Source: Synechococcales cyanobacterium C42_A2020_086 (GTDB lineage: Bacteria > Cyanobacteriota > Cyanobacteriia > Elainellales > Elainellaceae). Taken from it: a DNA stretch of 64,000 bases. Both the position numbers and the translations under genes were made by a program. Below the pieces are notes generated by a model that did not search any database, was not told the DNA's origin, and worked only from the letters and a program-made list of their open reading frames with translations. How positions within the stretch are numbered: position 1 is the stretch's first letter; every line of letters begins with the position of its first letter. Of the stretch, positions 47,380 through 57,680 are shown in pieces. The DNA lies in contig JACYLU010000038.1 of NCBI GenBank assembly GCA_015272325.1, positions 210,476 through 274,475 of the forward strand, given 5' to 3'.

Positions 47380-48042
47380 TTAAGACTGCAACCGAAATCG
47401 CGCCAGATACTCTTCTGAAAAGCGGCTCTCTACCGAATTGCTGGCAAGCTGGAACAGCAGCGGCTCAAACGCGCCTGAAAAGTATTGCATTAGCTCTTCG
47501 GGGCGGACGCCAAAGGGGGGACCTCCAGGTCGGCTATGGGCCCAAAACAAGGCAATGAGTTCTCCCCGCGGTCGCAAAATTGCCTGAACTAAGCGCACAT
47601 AGTCTGCACGCTGCTCGGGCAAAATGGCGCAAAAGCAGGTGTGTTCTAGCACGTAGTCAAACTGCTGTGGAAACTCGCTGCCTAGCTCGAAGATATCGCG
47701 CTGCAGAAATCGAGCCGCTAGCCCCTGTTGCTGGGCAGATGCTGTTGCAGCCTCAATAGCAGAGGGGGCAAAATCGAACCCGATTACCTCGAATCCGGCC
47801 CGAGCAAATAGCAGGGCGTCGTGCCCGCGGCCAGCTCCCAAGACCGCGACTCGTCCAGGAGGAGGAGCATCATCAGACTGGAGCAAACTCACAAACGGCG
47901 GAGCGGGTTGCCCCAGATCCCACCGATCCGTGCCTTCCTGATAGCGCCCCTCCCAGAACTCTGGAGTTAGGGCAGAAATTGGTCCATTCGCAGAAGAGCC
48001 ATCGGGAGCAGAACTGGGAGAAGGCAATGATGATAAGCCAGA
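47380..48042 (-). CDS. SAM-dependent methyltransferase (thiopurine S-methyltransferase-like)
   Basis: This 220-residue class I methyltransferase has a SAM-binding motif (VAVLGAGRGHDALLFARAGFEVIGFDFA, about 75-103) and a TPMT-like post-motif segment (YVLEHTCFCAILPE). Such enzymes methylate sulfur, selenium or halide acceptors. An in-frame ATG lies at 48075. The promoter region holds tandem ACTTCTAT-like repeats. Substrate is unknown. Confidence 0.85.
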   Translation of the reverse strand, partial: SGLSSLPSPSSAPDGSSANGPISALTPEFWEGRYQEGTDRWDLGQPAPPFVSLLQSDDAPPPGRVAVLGAGRGHDALLFARAGFEVIGFDFAPSAIEAATASAQQQGLAARFLQRDIFELGSEFPQQFDYVLEHTCFCAILPEQRADYVRLVQAILRPRGELIALFWAHSRPGGPPFGVRPEELMQYFSGAFEPLLFQLASNSVESRFSEEYLARFRLQS

Positions 48043-48296
48043 CATCGGAAAGCACACCCACTGAACTTCTATCACTTTCTATAACTTCTATGACTTTATA
48101 ACTTCTATGGCTTCTGCATGAGGTGTATATGAGGCAGGTGCTCGCTAGGCTCGATCCTAGCCCACTGGGAAGCTAGACGAGGCTCACATTCTCTGTTCTA
48201 TTCTTCCTGGCACCTCTTCTTGGCATCACGGCAGCCGGTCGGCACTCTAGAATAAGAACAGTAGAAATTCTGGCAGAGGCTTTCGTAGAGCTAATC

Positions 48297-49040
48297 ATGA
48301 TCGAATCGCTGCAAACTGGGCTGTATCATCTGGGACGTTTTGCCGATACCTTGGTGTCTCATCAATTAACCCACCTAAGCCTAGTCAGCATTGGTGTGAT
48401 TTTTCTGGCAGGGCTGCTGACAAGCCTCACACCTTGTATGCTCTCAATGCTGCCGATCACGATTGGTTATATTGGCGGCTACGAAACCAAAACCCGTTTG
48501 CAGGCAGCCGTTCAATCCACTTGGTTTGCGTTGGGATTAGCCACAACCCTAGCGGCTCTTGGCATTGCTGCAACGGTTGTGGGCAAGGTGTATGGTCAGG
48601 TAGGTCTTGGTTTACCGATTGTGGTTAGCGCCATTGCGATTCTGATGGGGCTGAATCTCTTAGAGATTGTGCCATTACGATTGCCGTCCTGGGGCGGTAT
48701 GGATTGGATTTCCACCGATTTGCCGGAAGGCGTGCGCTCCTATTTCATTGGGCTAACCTTTGGGCTAGTAGCCTCTCCTTGCAGTACGCCCGTTTTGGCA
48801 ACGCTGCTGGCTTGGGTGTCTACTACGCAAGACCCGCTGCTGGGTAGTGTGCTATTGCTTGCGTACACCGCCGGATATGTTGCTCCGTTGATTTTGGCAG
48901 GCACCTTCACGGCATCTATCAAGAAATTGCTGGAGCTGCGGCGCTGGTCCGGCTGGATTACCCCCGCTAGCGGAGCATTGCTGATTGGCTTTGGTGTCTT
49001 TTCTCTGCTGTTCCGACTGTTTCCAACAGGCAGCATTTAG
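48297..49040 (+). CDS. ccdA: Cytochrome c biogenesis protein CcdA
   Basis: CcdA carries reducing equivalents across the thylakoid membrane for cytochrome c haem attachment. The 247-residue protein has six helices and the two conserved Cys-Pro-type cysteines: Cys47 in SLTPCMLSM and Cys162 in ASPCSTPV. It is 56 bp upstream of ccsB on the same strand, the usual system II pairing. Confidence 0.93.
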   Translation: MIESLQTGLYHLGRFADTLVSHQLTHLSLVSIGVIFLAGLLTSLTPCMLSMLPITIGYIGGYETKTRLQAAVQSTWFALGLATTLAALGIAATVVGKVYGQVGLGLPIVVSAIAILMGLNLLEIVPLRLPSWGGMDWISTDLPEGVRSYFIGLTFGLVASPCSTPVLATLLAWVSTTQDPLLGSVLLLAYTAGYVAPLILAGTFTASIKKLLELRRWSGWITPASGALLIGFGVFSLLFRLFPTGSI

Positions 49041-49096
49041 GCCATGCCAACCTTAGCGATACCGATTTCAGGATTGAAGTACAGACGGAACGATTC

Positions 49097-50500
49097 ATGA
49101 CTTCAGACCCTTCCACGCCTTCATTGCTGGAGAATTGGCGCTACTCTATACAGCGCTACTTTAAGCGAGAACTGATTCCGCTGCTGGCCGATCTCCGCTT
49201 AGCCATTCTGCTGCTGCTGGTCATCGCCCTGTTTAGCGTTACGGGAACCGTGATTGAGCAAGGGCAGCCCTTGTCGTTTTATCAGGCAAATTACCCCGAG
49301 CACCCAGCCCTGTTTGGCTTTCTGAGCTGGAAGGTGATCCTGACGCTGGGCTTAGACCACGTATACCGCACCTGGTGGTTTCTGGCACTGCTGATTCTAT
49401 TTGGCTCTAGCCTCATTGCCTGCACCTTTAAGCGTCAGTTGCCTGCTCTGCGCTGGTTTTCTCGCACCTGGAACTTTTATACCCAGCCCCGGCAATTTCA
49501 AAAATTTGCCCTTAGCGCTGAGGTTGAGCAAGCATCGATGAGCGACCTGATCCCGCTGCTCGAACAGCGCCGCTACCGCATTTTTCAACAGGGCGATGCT
49601 CTCTATGCGCATAAAGGGCTGATGGGCAGAATCGGGCCGATCGTGGTGCATATCGGCATTCTGGTGATCTTAGCGGGAGCCATCTTCGGAGCCATGACCG
49701 GCTTCTTTGCCCAGGAAATGGTGCCAAGCGGGCAGACCTTTCAGGTCCGCAATATTGTTGATGCTGGACCCTGGGCTGCTGCTCAAATTCCTAAAGATTG
49801 GTCTGTGAAGGTCAATCGCTTCTGGATTGACTACACTCCCGACGGCACCATTGACCAGTTCTATTCCGACCTCTCGGTGCTCGATCGCAACCACACCGAG
49901 GTAGATCGCCAGACAATTCACGTCAATAAACCCTTGCGCTACAAGGGCGTCACATTTTATCAGGCAGACTGGGGTATTGCCGGGATTCGGTTTCGGCTCA
50001 ATAATAGCCCGGTGCTGGAATTGCCCATGGGACTATTGAATACGGGCGGTGCGGGGCGGCTCTGGGGAACTTGGCTGCCCACCAAACCAGATCTCAGTGA
50101 AGGACTCTCTGTGATTGCCAAAGATTTGCAGGGAACGCTGCTGCTCTACGATATGCAGGGCAGGCTGGTCTCAACGGTGCGCTCCGGCATGTCTACCGAA
50201 ATCAACGGCGTAACCCTATCCATTGTGGATGTGATTGGCAGCACCGGCTTACAGATCAAAGCCGATCCGGGTATTCCTGTGGTTTACACTGGCTTTGCAC
50301 TGCTCATGGTAGGGGTGATGATGAGCTACATCTCGCACTCTCAGATTTGGGCGCTGCAAACCCAGGACGGCTTCTACATCGGCGGCAAAACGAACCGAGC
50401 ACAGGTTGCCTTCGAGCGCGAGATGCTGGCAATTTTGGAGCAGTTGGATCAGCAGATGGCGGCATCTTCACCTGCATCTCTGGAGCAGTCATTAGTCTAG
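49097..50500 (+). CDS. ccs1: System II cytochrome c biogenesis protein CcsB/Ccs1 (ResB)
   Basis: This 467-residue ResB-family protein has three N-terminal membrane helices, a large lumenal domain (about 200-400) and a C-terminal helix (about 410). With CcsA it exports haem and attaches it to apocytochromes. Segments such as [18 protein letters not shown] and [11 protein letters not shown] are family-typical. It follows ccdA; ccsA is not in the window. Confidence 0.93.
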   Translation: MTSDPSTPSLLENWRYSIQRYFKRELIPLLADLRLAILLLLVIALFSVTGTVIEQGQPLSFYQANYPEHPALFGFLSWKVILTLGLDHVYRTWWFLALLILFGSSLIACTFKRQLPALRWFSRTWNFYTQPRQFQKFALSAEVEQASMSDLIPLLEQRRYRIFQQGDALYAHKGLMGRIGPIVVHIGILVILAGAIFGAMTGFFAQEMVPSGQTFQVRNIVDAGPWAAAQIPKDWSVKVNRFWIDYTPDGTIDQFYSDLSVLDRNHTEVDRQTIHVNKPLRYKGVTFYQADWGIAGIRFRLNNSPVLELPMGLLNTGGAGRLWGTWLPTKPDLSEGLSVIAKDLQGTLLLYDMQGRLVSTVRSGMSTEINGVTLSIVDVIGSTGLQIKADPGIPVVYTGFALLMVGVMMSYISHSQIWALQTQDGFYIGGKTNRAQVAFEREMLAILEQLDQQMAASSPASLEQSLV

Positions 50501-50525
50501 CCGCTCCAACCCACGGTTATCCCAG

Positions 50526-51206
50526 TTATCCCAACAGTTGATCGAGCCACCACGCCACTCCGGCACTGCCCAACGGTACGGTGAAATTATCAATTCCCAG
50601 CTTGGAAAAAGCCTCTAGCCCAGTTGCGACCAACGCGACTGCCAATGATGTTATCCAGGTCTGCCAAGCGGTTCCTTGCAAGCTGACCAGGATCGCACTC
50701 GTCATAAAAAAGCTGACCAGCGCCATTGTCAGAGAGCCTTCCCAGCTTTTTTGCATGCCCCAAATTTTGTAGGGATGGCGTCCCCATCGCTGCCCAACCA
50801 AGGCTGCCAGTCCATCTCCCCAGGTCATAATCAAAATGCCGATGACCGCATAGTGGGGAGCACTTGTCCAGAACAACGCAATGAGGACACCAATACTAAC
50901 GGCATAAAAAAAGGTGCCCAAGCTCTTGCGACCAACGCTATCAATACCCGGTAAAATCGGGAACCGATAGGATAGCAGCGTCACGATGCCAAACAGAACA
51001 GACGCCGCGATGCCCAGAATTCCTGGTATCTGCAGCCACCACGCTAGCAGAATCACATTTCCTGTACCGATGTGGACTACTTTACGAGTGAGCTCGGCAT
51101 TACCGCCCTGCCAACGGCTCAACCCCAATGCTAGCAGCAGCACAAAAATCAGCCAAACGGAGACTAGCAGAATGTGTAGTCCTAAGGATGGGGAAGCCAG
51201 TGACAT
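50526..51206 (-). CDS. Phytol kinase-like (dolichol kinase family) membrane enzyme
   Basis: This CTP-dependent polyprenol/phytol kinase family protein has about seven helices and a conserved VGxRWGRHPYK segment plus the FGIVTLLSYRF and GDGLAALVG motifs. In cyanobacteria and plants such enzymes recycle phytol from chlorophyll breakdown for tocopherol synthesis. The start at 51206 gives 226 residues; a longer frame to 51311 adds 35. Substrate is inferred from family. Confidence 0.8.
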   Translation of the reverse strand: MSLASPSLGLHILLVSVWLIFVLLLALGLSRWQGGNAELTRKVVHIGTGNVILLAWWLQIPGILGIAASVLFGIVTLLSYRFPILPGIDSVGRKSLGTFFYAVSIGVLIALFWTSAPHYAVIGILIMTWGDGLAALVGQRWGRHPYKIWGMQKSWEGSLTMALVSFFMTSAILVSLQGTAWQTWITSLAVALVATGLEAFSKLGIDNFTVPLGSAGVAWWLDQLLG

Positions 51207-51559
51207 CCACAGAGACCCGTTACTCAAACTGGTTCTCCCAGTTGCTGGGTTAACCAAGCTGGGCGCTGCCTTGCCAAGTTCAATCCATACATCCCCATCA
51301 AGTACCGCCAACGATCCAACAACCTGACCCTTTCAAGATAATTGCTACTCTCACTTTAGAGGATCAGGTCCTGCTTCTGGTCAATCGATGTGGAGAGCAG
51401 CATATTTGCAATCAAACTCAATGAACCGTTCCGGTATTCATGAAATAGCTCTTTCCTCGGCGTTTTCTATGAACCGGCCGTCATGATGGCAGGGAGGGTG
51501 TGGTTGCAGGAATGCTCAAAACTCCTTAGAGTGAACCTTATAGATTGACCGTGAGTGCT
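51207..51559. other. 353 bp divergent intergenic region
   Basis: This lies between the phytol kinase-like gene (minus) and psb28 (plus). It should contain both promoters. No RNA gene, terminator or additional gene is seen; the 5' extension of the kinase frame overlaps its left part. Confidence 0.5.
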
Positions 51560-51928
51560 ATGTCTGACCCGATCCCCTCGATTGAGTTTTTTGAGGGTAT
51601 TCCCGAAGAGCTGAGCGATGTTAGCCTCAGACGTAATCGGGCTACGGGCGTGCGATCCGTGCTAATGACCTTCAAAACCTTAAGATCGATTGAACGATTT
51701 AGAAGCTACACCAATCGGTTTGCCAAGGGCATGCTGCTGACCGATGCAGAAGGCAAGATCAGCATTGAACCGACCTCTGTCAAATTCATCTTTGGTGGAC
51801 CCGAGGGAGATGATCTAGAACGGGTAGAGTGTCGCCTGGAGATCGATCGCGATGAACACTGGGAGCGGTTCATGCGGTTCATGCATCGCTATGCCGAGTC
51901 GAACGGCATGACCTATGGGGAAAATTAG
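51560..51928 (+). CDS. psb28: Photosystem II assembly protein Psb28
   Basis: Psb28 is a cytosolic-side PSII assembly factor that binds the CP47 side of early complexes. The 122-residue protein contains IEFFEGIPEE, a VRSVLMTFKTL strand region, and FIFGGPEGDDLERVECRLEIDRDEHWERFMRFMHRYAESNGM, matching the family throughout. The ATG at 51560 is the likeliest start; TTG 51545 and GTG 51551 are in frame. It is 35 bp upstream of the TIGR01777 gene. Confidence 0.93.
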   Translation: MSDPIPSIEFFEGIPEELSDVSLRRNRATGVRSVLMTFKTLRSIERFRSYTNRFAKGMLLTDAEGKISIEPTSVKFIFGGPEGDDLERVECRLEIDRDEHWERFMRFMHRYAESNGMTYGEN

Positions 51929-51963
51929 CGGCAGGTCCGGACAATCAGGGAGGAGGAAACAGC

Positions 51964-52890
51964 ATGAAAATTGCGGTCACAGGAGCTACAGGCTTCGTCG
52001 GGAGCCGGTTGGCAGAACGCCTGCACCAAGAGGGCCATCAGATTCTGGTCTTAACGCGCCGACCCGAGCAAGCGAGACGCCTGTTTCCAGCCACAGCGTT
52101 TCCGAACCTGAATATTTTGCTCTACTCTCCCCTTGAATCGGGTGAATGGCAGCAGGCTCTTTCGGGCTACGATGGCGTCGTGAATCTGGCAGGCGCACCC
52201 ATTGCCGAAGGGCGGTGGACCCCCGAACGCAAACAGGAAATACTCGCCAGCCGCCAAGTGGGCACCCAAAAAATTGTCGAAGCCATCGCTCAAGCCAATC
52301 CACGGCCGAGTGTGCTGGTCAATTCTTCAGCAATCGGTTACTACGGCACCAGCGAGACAGCGACCTTTGACGAAGACAGCGCGCCCGGCAACGACTTTTT
52401 AGCCCAAGTTTGCCAAGCCTGGGAAGCCGAAGCTGAAAAAGTAAAAGATAGCGGCACACGGCTGGTAATTTTGCGGACTGGCATTGTTTTGGGGCAAGGA
52501 GGAGCCATTGCCAAGATGCTGCTGCCATTTCGGTTTTTTGCTGGCGGACCGCTGGGCACAGGGCGGCAGTGGTTTTCCTGGATCCACCGAGATGATTTAG
52601 TGAATCTGATTCTGAAGGCGCTGACTCAACCGGAGATGGCAGGAGTTTATAATGCCACTGCTCCGCATCCCGTGCGCATGAGTGAATTGTGCCAAACTCT
52701 GGGGCAGGTGATGAATCGTCCATCTTGGCTACCGGTTCCTGAGTTTGCCTTGGAGATTTTGCTAGGAGATGCGGCAAAGGTGGTTCTAGAAGGACAGCAG
52801 GTGATACCGCAGCGCACTCAAGCTTCTGGGTTTCAGTATCAATTTCCTGACCTCAAACCGGCTTTGCAAGACATTGTGGCAGGTCTGTGA
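51964..52890 (+). CDS. TIGR01777 family NAD(P)-dependent epimerase
   Basis: This 308-residue extended-SDR protein has an N-terminal Rossmann motif (TGATGFVGSRLAE), an NSSAIGYYG active-site region with Tyr, and the C-terminal DUF1731-type end. Members are sometimes called SulA/YfcH-like; their substrates are unknown. GGAGG precedes the ATG. It is co-directional and close to psb28. Confidence 0.9.
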   Translation: MKIAVTGATGFVGSRLAERLHQEGHQILVLTRRPEQARRLFPATAFPNLNILLYSPLESGEWQQALSGYDGVVNLAGAPIAEGRWTPERKQEILASRQVGTQKIVEAIAQANPRPSVLVNSSAIGYYGTSETATFDEDSAPGNDFLAQVCQAWEAEAEKVKDSGTRLVILRTGIVLGQGGAIAKMLLPFRFFAGGPLGTGRQWFSWIHRDDLVNLILKALTQPEMAGVYNATAPHPVRMSELCQTLGQVMNRPSWLPVPEFALEILLGDAAKVVLEGQQVIPQRTQASGFQYQFPDLKPALQDIVAGL

Positions 52891-52928
52891 GAGGTATCAG
52901 CTTGTCTGCCATCTGCTAGACGCTGCCC

Positions 52929-53228
52929 TCAGGCAAGGTCTCCACTGGAATTGCGTAGGCGAATTAATTGCCGGCGCATCTGAGGAGACGCCTCCATTTC
53001 AGGGACTTCATGAGCCTCAACCTCAGTTTGAACTGGCTCAAGATATTCGTCTGCACCGTAGGAGAACGCATCGAGCAGCATTTCGAGCAGATGCTCCCGG
53101 TCACTTAGAATTCGCTTATCTTCAATGAGTCTGAACTTCAGACGAACCTCGCAGTCGTAGACCGCGAAATCTGATGAACTGACAAGTTGGTGTTCTAGAG
53201 ATTTGGGTTTCATTTGAGGCGTCAACAT
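52929..53228 (-). CDS. Small conserved-looking hypothetical protein
   Basis: This 99-residue acidic protein has a beta/alpha core (CEVRLKFRLIEDKRILSDREHLLEMLLDAFSYG) and a charged tail. I do not recognise a function. It converges on the TIGR01777 gene with 38 bp between and has no membrane segment. Confidence 0.6.
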   Translation of the reverse strand: MLTPQMKPKSLEHQLVSSSDFAVYDCEVRLKFRLIEDKRILSDREHLLEMLLDAFSYGADEYLEPVQTEVEAHEVPEMEASPQMRRQLIRLRNSSGDLA

Positions 53229-54444
53229 CCTTGTGTGCAGGGATAGCGGAAAGAACAGATGTTAGGGTGAGGAGCGGAGGTTCATCTCAGGGAAAGCTCA
53301 TCGCAGAGAGTCCGGAGCATCGTGAGAGGTGCAGTTGCGACTGGTCTTTAATACGCCTGAGCCAATTGGGAACTAGCTAGCGAGTGCTGGTCCAAGTCCT
53401 CCTCTATTTGGGTTAACTCAGAAAAAAAGCAAGTTTTCAAAAGCAGTTTCTCTGTGCGGTGTTTATTCATCGAGGTGCTGGCTGTTTAAACTAACATTCC
53501 CCCAAACTTTATCCGATCTGCTAACTCAAGAATCGAATAGGAATAAATATCAATAACTCTTTTGGCGGCTCTATTGATAGCTCATGAACTAACTCATCAC
53601 AAGCGTAAGACTATTGTCTACTTTTCAGAGAAGGATTTTATAAAGTCTCTATGAGGATTCAACGACTCTTTACAAGGTCTTTAAGTCGAATACAACGAAT
53701 CTATTGTTATCTAGAATTGCTCTCTCCTCAGTATGCGTGGTTCTAGTTGGGTTAGAGGTACCGCTATAGCCATACCCCGTACGGATCTTTTTCGCCAACG
53801 ATGAGTCAAGATGCAACTCAGTAGATCAGCCATCCGGATCAAGGATTTGCTGAGCCAGAATAGCCTGAAGAGATAGTGGAGCAAGGATTTGCCGCTATAT
53901 AGAAACATTGCTTTTCTGTCGAGAGATCGCCGTAAAAAAGTAACATTCATCCAGGACTACTTGTATCTTCTTGTACTGGTGGTAATGTACCGATGGCAGC
54001 ATTATCGAGTCGAGTAATTGTATAAATCACATCATTCATTTGATGAGATATTTTGCAGCAGCGATTTGAACATCAGAGCTTCAATTCAAGAAAATGTAAA
54101 ATTTGCTCGCCCCTACTATTTCTCCCCGAGATTTGCACTTTTAGAAGTAGATTTCAAATCCTTTACCAGAGCAACTCCACCAAGTTAACTGACCTGTCTT
54201 TTCTTCTTACCTCTATGTTCCTTCTCTTGCTCAAGGTGAAGGAATTTGAGGTTAATCCTTGCCGCAAAAGCCCTTGCCTGCTCTGGGAAAGGGCTATAGC
54301 CCTGCGAGCATTCCAAACAGAACAGAGGACGGTTCAAGGTTTGCCACAGGGTTTGTCCATCGATCAAGCAGCCGATCAAGCCGCTTCACCTATTGGACAT
54401 TCATTTGGACATTCATTGAATATTCCCTGATACCCATTGGGCAT
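53229..54444. other. 1.2 kb gene-poor, AT-rich region
   Basis: No gene is supported here. Frames at 53711-53950 (minus) and 54053-54430 (plus) lack recognisable domains and ribosome-binding sites. The stretch is AT-richer than its neighbours from about 53430. The right end (54387-54445) has repeats of TTGGACATTCAT-like units. It may be a decayed gene or a regulatory or RNA-coding region. Confidence 0.5.
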
Positions 54445-55263
54445 TCATTGGTCCAGGCTGAGTTCTCTTGGCGATTCCAGCCAGTGGGGAAACGCTTGAG
54501 CAAACTGCGCTAAGGACAGCAAATGAATACTGGCATCTTGTGCGGCTAGCTCACGATCGGCGGCTGTGTTGTAGCCCCAATCGGCTAGATACAAGATCAC
54601 TTCGCTGAGGTCGGGTTGGGCTTTGATACCCTGAAGGGTCTTGAGCCGATCCTCAATAAACCAAATGGTTGAGGGCTTTCCTAACTCCTGCAAATATTGC
54701 AGCAAGTCTCGTAGCGTTTGGGCTTTGGGCTGACGCACTTCTTTGCCGTAGATACGGGAACCAGAAAACACAAGCCCCTGTTGCTGGAGCAGTTGCTGCA
54801 CAAATCGCCCCTCTTTGGTGGTGATAATCACCACATCGACCGAACTGTTGAGCAGCTGTTGCAGCCGTTCCACCACGCCAGGATAGAATCGATGCAGCGC
54901 CAGCCAGCCCTGCAAATCGCGACTGATCCATTCATCGCGGATGCCATCGACAATGCCGGCAATGTCAGCGGCTGACAATTGGGTGGTTTGCGCCACTTGC
55001 GGTGCTAGCGTGCTCCAAGAAGCAAAAATCTCAGTCTCTGGAATACCCAGAAGCACAGCCCGCAACAAAACCGGCATTTCCCATCCGGATTCGACGACTG
55101 GACGCAGACGATAGAACTGCCTATCCAGCCCCTCGGGAGGTTGAGTATCCTGAGTCCAGATGCGACAATACGCCCGCCAGGCGGTTTGAAAGTACTCCAG
55201 CAGTCCGTCGCAGAGAACTCCGTCAAAATCAAATGCCAGCAGCGTTGGCGGGGTGATCAGCAT
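54445..55263 (-). CDS. HAD family hydrolase
   Basis: This 272-residue HAD superfamily phosphatase-like protein has the nucleophile motif Asp12-Phe-Asp14 in AFDFDGVLCDG, motif II with Thr (VVIITTKEG) and a late WFIEDRLKTL acidic motif. A helical cap lies between about 20 and 125. Substrate is unknown. Confidence 0.88.
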   Translation of the reverse strand: MLITPPTLLAFDFDGVLCDGLLEYFQTAWRAYCRIWTQDTQPPEGLDRQFYRLRPVVESGWEMPVLLRAVLLGIPETEIFASWSTLAPQVAQTTQLSAADIAGIVDGIRDEWISRDLQGWLALHRFYPGVVERLQQLLNSSVDVVIITTKEGRFVQQLLQQQGLVFSGSRIYGKEVRQPKAQTLRDLLQYLQELGKPSTIWFIEDRLKTLQGIKAQPDLSEVILYLADWGYNTAADRELAAQDASIHLLSLAQFAQAFPHWLESPRELSLDQ

Positions 55264-55377
55264 ATCTGAGGTTCAGAAACGGCAGTCCAACTACTGTAGA
55301 GGGCTATCTCAAGAAAGCGCAATTCCGTAGGCTACAAACCGTTCCCCTAAGCAGCAACAGACCCACTCTGACCGACA

Positions 55378-56775
55378 TTAACCCGCATCATTGTCTTCTT
55401 CTTGAGTCATCTCCAGATTCTTTGTCGGTTGAGCAGTAGGCTGAGCAGAAAAGCCGCAGGTTTTGAGAAAGATCATAAACGCCGCCAAAAGCGCCGTATC
55501 CATGCGACACCCCCCTCGTTGTGACAGCAGAGACAACCCACCCAGCCGGAAATTATTCCGTTTTGTAGTTTTCCAAAACCACCATGCCGGTAGGTGGCCT
55601 GCCGGTGCTTGAGGCGTAAAGTTAAGGCGATCATAAAATTTGAGAAACCCAAATCCTGGCAGCGGCACCTTCCACCATTGCACGGTTTTGGCAAATTGGA
55701 TGGCCTCCTCTAGAGCCAGATCTTGCGAGGGTTCCCTACCGGGTGCCTGGATGATGGACTGGTAGATTTGCAGTTGCCGCTGGAAACCGAACTTGCCCTT
55801 GGCTTGCCAGCACTTGTCCAGCTCCTGCATCACTGCCCGTTGCCAAGGCTCGGCCGCAAAATTGACTAATACATTCGGGTCCAGTTCCGTATCTTTTTCG
55901 TCTTTTCCGTGGTAGAGCAGCGATAGGATTAGCTCTAGCGTCATTTCATCGGCCTGTTTCCACTGTGGGCGTTTATTGAGCAATTTCTTCAGCTCGCTGA
56001 GTCGATTTCGGTAGCTCTCAGGAATTTGGGGCGGCGGGGGCGGCTGAACAGCATTGGCTTTCACAGGTAGAGGATCCGGAGGAGCCGGCGGCGGGGAAGC
56101 CTTGGGATTAAACCGCTGCCTGAGAATATCCTGTTCAGTCTTAGTTACATCATTGGGATCCAGCTCCAGGTCGTGAGCTAGCCGCCGTAATTCTTCTTTG
56201 GTGTCATCGTCGAAGAGAAAGCCTTTATCCAGGGCGCGAGAATAGGCTGCCCCATACCGCTGCAGGTTAGCCAGATAGACATCGGGAGGAATGGATGGCC
56301 GCATGGTGGTCGTGTCTTGCGGGTCTTTTGCTGTTGCAGCCGGTAGCAGCTCGGGGCGAGTTGGCGGCACTTCGCTGGACTCAGTAGACTCAGTAGACTC
56401 ATTATCAGACTCAGTAGACTCAGCACTAGACTCAGTATTCGTCGCGGCTGCAGATTCTGGGGCGGAGTGCAGCTCAGCCTCCGAGATGGGTGCAGGGTTG
56501 GATACAGGGTTGGACGTTGAGTCGGGAGAAGGCGGTACGGGACTTGGCTCAGGGGCAAGATGCGCTTCTGAAGCGGCGGGTGTTGCGGCAGAGGGCTGAT
56601 AGGCGCGGAGTTCCTCATCTAGAATGGCTTCGGCTTCCGCTTTCGACAGCCCATAGGTAAAGCGTTCTCGGTCTAAGAGAATGTCCCGATCGGCATCCGC
56701 TAGCTTGCCCTGCTTAAATTGAACTCGCTGCTGCACCCGATCCCGGAACGATGCTGTGTTGTCAGTTGCACTCAT
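55378..56775 (-). CDS. Cyanobacterial-type hypothetical protein, low-complexity linker
   Basis: This 465-residue protein has a helical N-terminus (about 1-70), a Pro/Ser/Glu-rich linker (about 75-165) with Asp-Ser/Thr-Glu repeats, a helical middle (about 165-240), a Pro-rich spacer and a C-terminal helical domain (about 265-400). It has no catalytic motif I recognise. It is soluble. The linker DNA is repetitive (GACTCAGTA units near 56385-56425). It precedes an ABC ATPase gene on the same strand by 145 bp upstream. Confidence 0.72.
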   Translation of the reverse strand: MSATDNTASFRDRVQQRVQFKQGKLADADRDILLDRERFTYGLSKAEAEAILDEELRAYQPSAATPAASEAHLAPEPSPVPPSPDSTSNPVSNPAPISEAELHSAPESAAATNTESSAESTESDNESTESTESSEVPPTRPELLPAATAKDPQDTTTMRPSIPPDVYLANLQRYGAAYSRALDKGFLFDDDTKEELRRLAHDLELDPNDVTKTEQDILRQRFNPKASPPPAPPDPLPVKANAVQPPPPPQIPESYRNRLSELKKLLNKRPQWKQADEMTLELILSLLYHGKDEKDTELDPNVLVNFAAEPWQRAVMQELDKCWQAKGKFGFQRQLQIYQSIIQAPGREPSQDLALEEAIQFAKTVQWWKVPLPGFGFLKFYDRLNFTPQAPAGHLPAWWFWKTTKRNNFRLGGLSLLSQRGGCRMDTALLAAFMIFLKTCGFSAQPTAQPTKNLEMTQEEDNDAG

Positions 56776-56920
56776 GGCTCAGTTCGATTCAAGGACTCTG
56801 CAAAAGAGGACCGGCAGCAGCAGTTTATGCCTGTAGACTCTGGTTATCCTTATATAACCGCATAACCGCATAACCGCTATAGATAGCCAAAGATAGTCAA
56901 CGAATCGTCCACGGCTATCA

Positions 56921-57670
56921 TTACATCCATTCTTCGGCGTCTTGAGCGTTCTCCTGGATTAAGTTTTGTTTGAGTTCGTTCCAGTTCACCTGGGTAGCAG
57001 CCCGATCGGCGATCAGCCTGCCCTGCTGCAAATACAATAGACGGTCACAGAACTGCTCAACTAGATCAATTTGGTGGTTCACCATCACAACCGTAGTGGG
57101 CTGCTGGGACAGCTGCCGCAAGACTTGCATCAGATGTTCTCCGCGTCCCGCATCGAGGGCTGAAGTAGGTTCGTCGAGCAGCAGCACTTTGGGTTGAATG
57201 ATGAGGGCCCGACCCAGGGAAACGAGCTGGCGCTGCCCTGCTGAAAGCTGGACTTCGGTGCGGTCGAGCCATTCACTGGGGATGTGCAGTTGTTCGAGGC
57301 TGGACTGCAACCGCTGCTCGATCAGCGCAGGTGCTAGCTGGCGGAGGCGCAATGGGTAGGTTAAGGCGTCCCGCACCGTCATGCCTAGCAAGCGCGATTC
57401 TTGGAGCACCAGCGTTACCTGCCGTCGAAGGTGCTGCACCGGAAACTGGCGGATATCTTGCTGTTCAAAGTAAATCTTGCCCTGGCTCGGTTCACTAAGG
57501 CGATTTAGCAGCCGCAATAGCGATGTTTTTCCCGCTCCCGATGCCCCGACTACGGCAACTCGCTCCCCCGCCATCACCTGGAAGGAAATATCGTGCAGCA
57601 GGTACTGGCTGCCCACGGTTGCTTTCAGGCTCACCTGCTCCAAACGAAGCTGCTCGATGGGCAAAGTCAC
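56921..57670 (-). CDS. ABC transporter ATP-binding protein
   Basis: This 250-residue ATPase has Walker A (GASGAGKTS), Q-loop, signature LSAGQRQLVSLGRAL, Walker B (VLLLDEPTSALD) and an H-loop histidine in MVNHQ. The start is taken as GTG at 57670, 10 bp after the upstream gene; a longer frame to 57736 overlaps that gene. The permease partner is not identified; the adjacent 207-residue membrane protein is not a typical permease. Confidence 0.88.
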   Translation of the reverse strand: MTLPIEQLRLEQVSLKATVGSQYLLHDISFQVMAGERVAVVGASGAGKTSLLRLLNRLSEPSQGKIYFEQQDIRQFPVQHLRRQVTLVLQESRLLGMTVRDALTYPLRLRQLAPALIEQRLQSSLEQLHIPSEWLDRTEVQLSAGQRQLVSLGRALIIQPKVLLLDEPTSALDAGRGEHLMQVLRQLSQQPTTVVMVNHQIDLVEQFCDRLLYLQQGRLIADRAATQVNWNELKQNLIQENAQDAEEWM

Positions 57671-57680
57671 GGGTCTAATC

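Noticed and set aside
53711..54430. Frames in the gene-poor region as hypothetical proteins
   Set aside because: No domains, no ribosome-binding sites, atypical residue mix.
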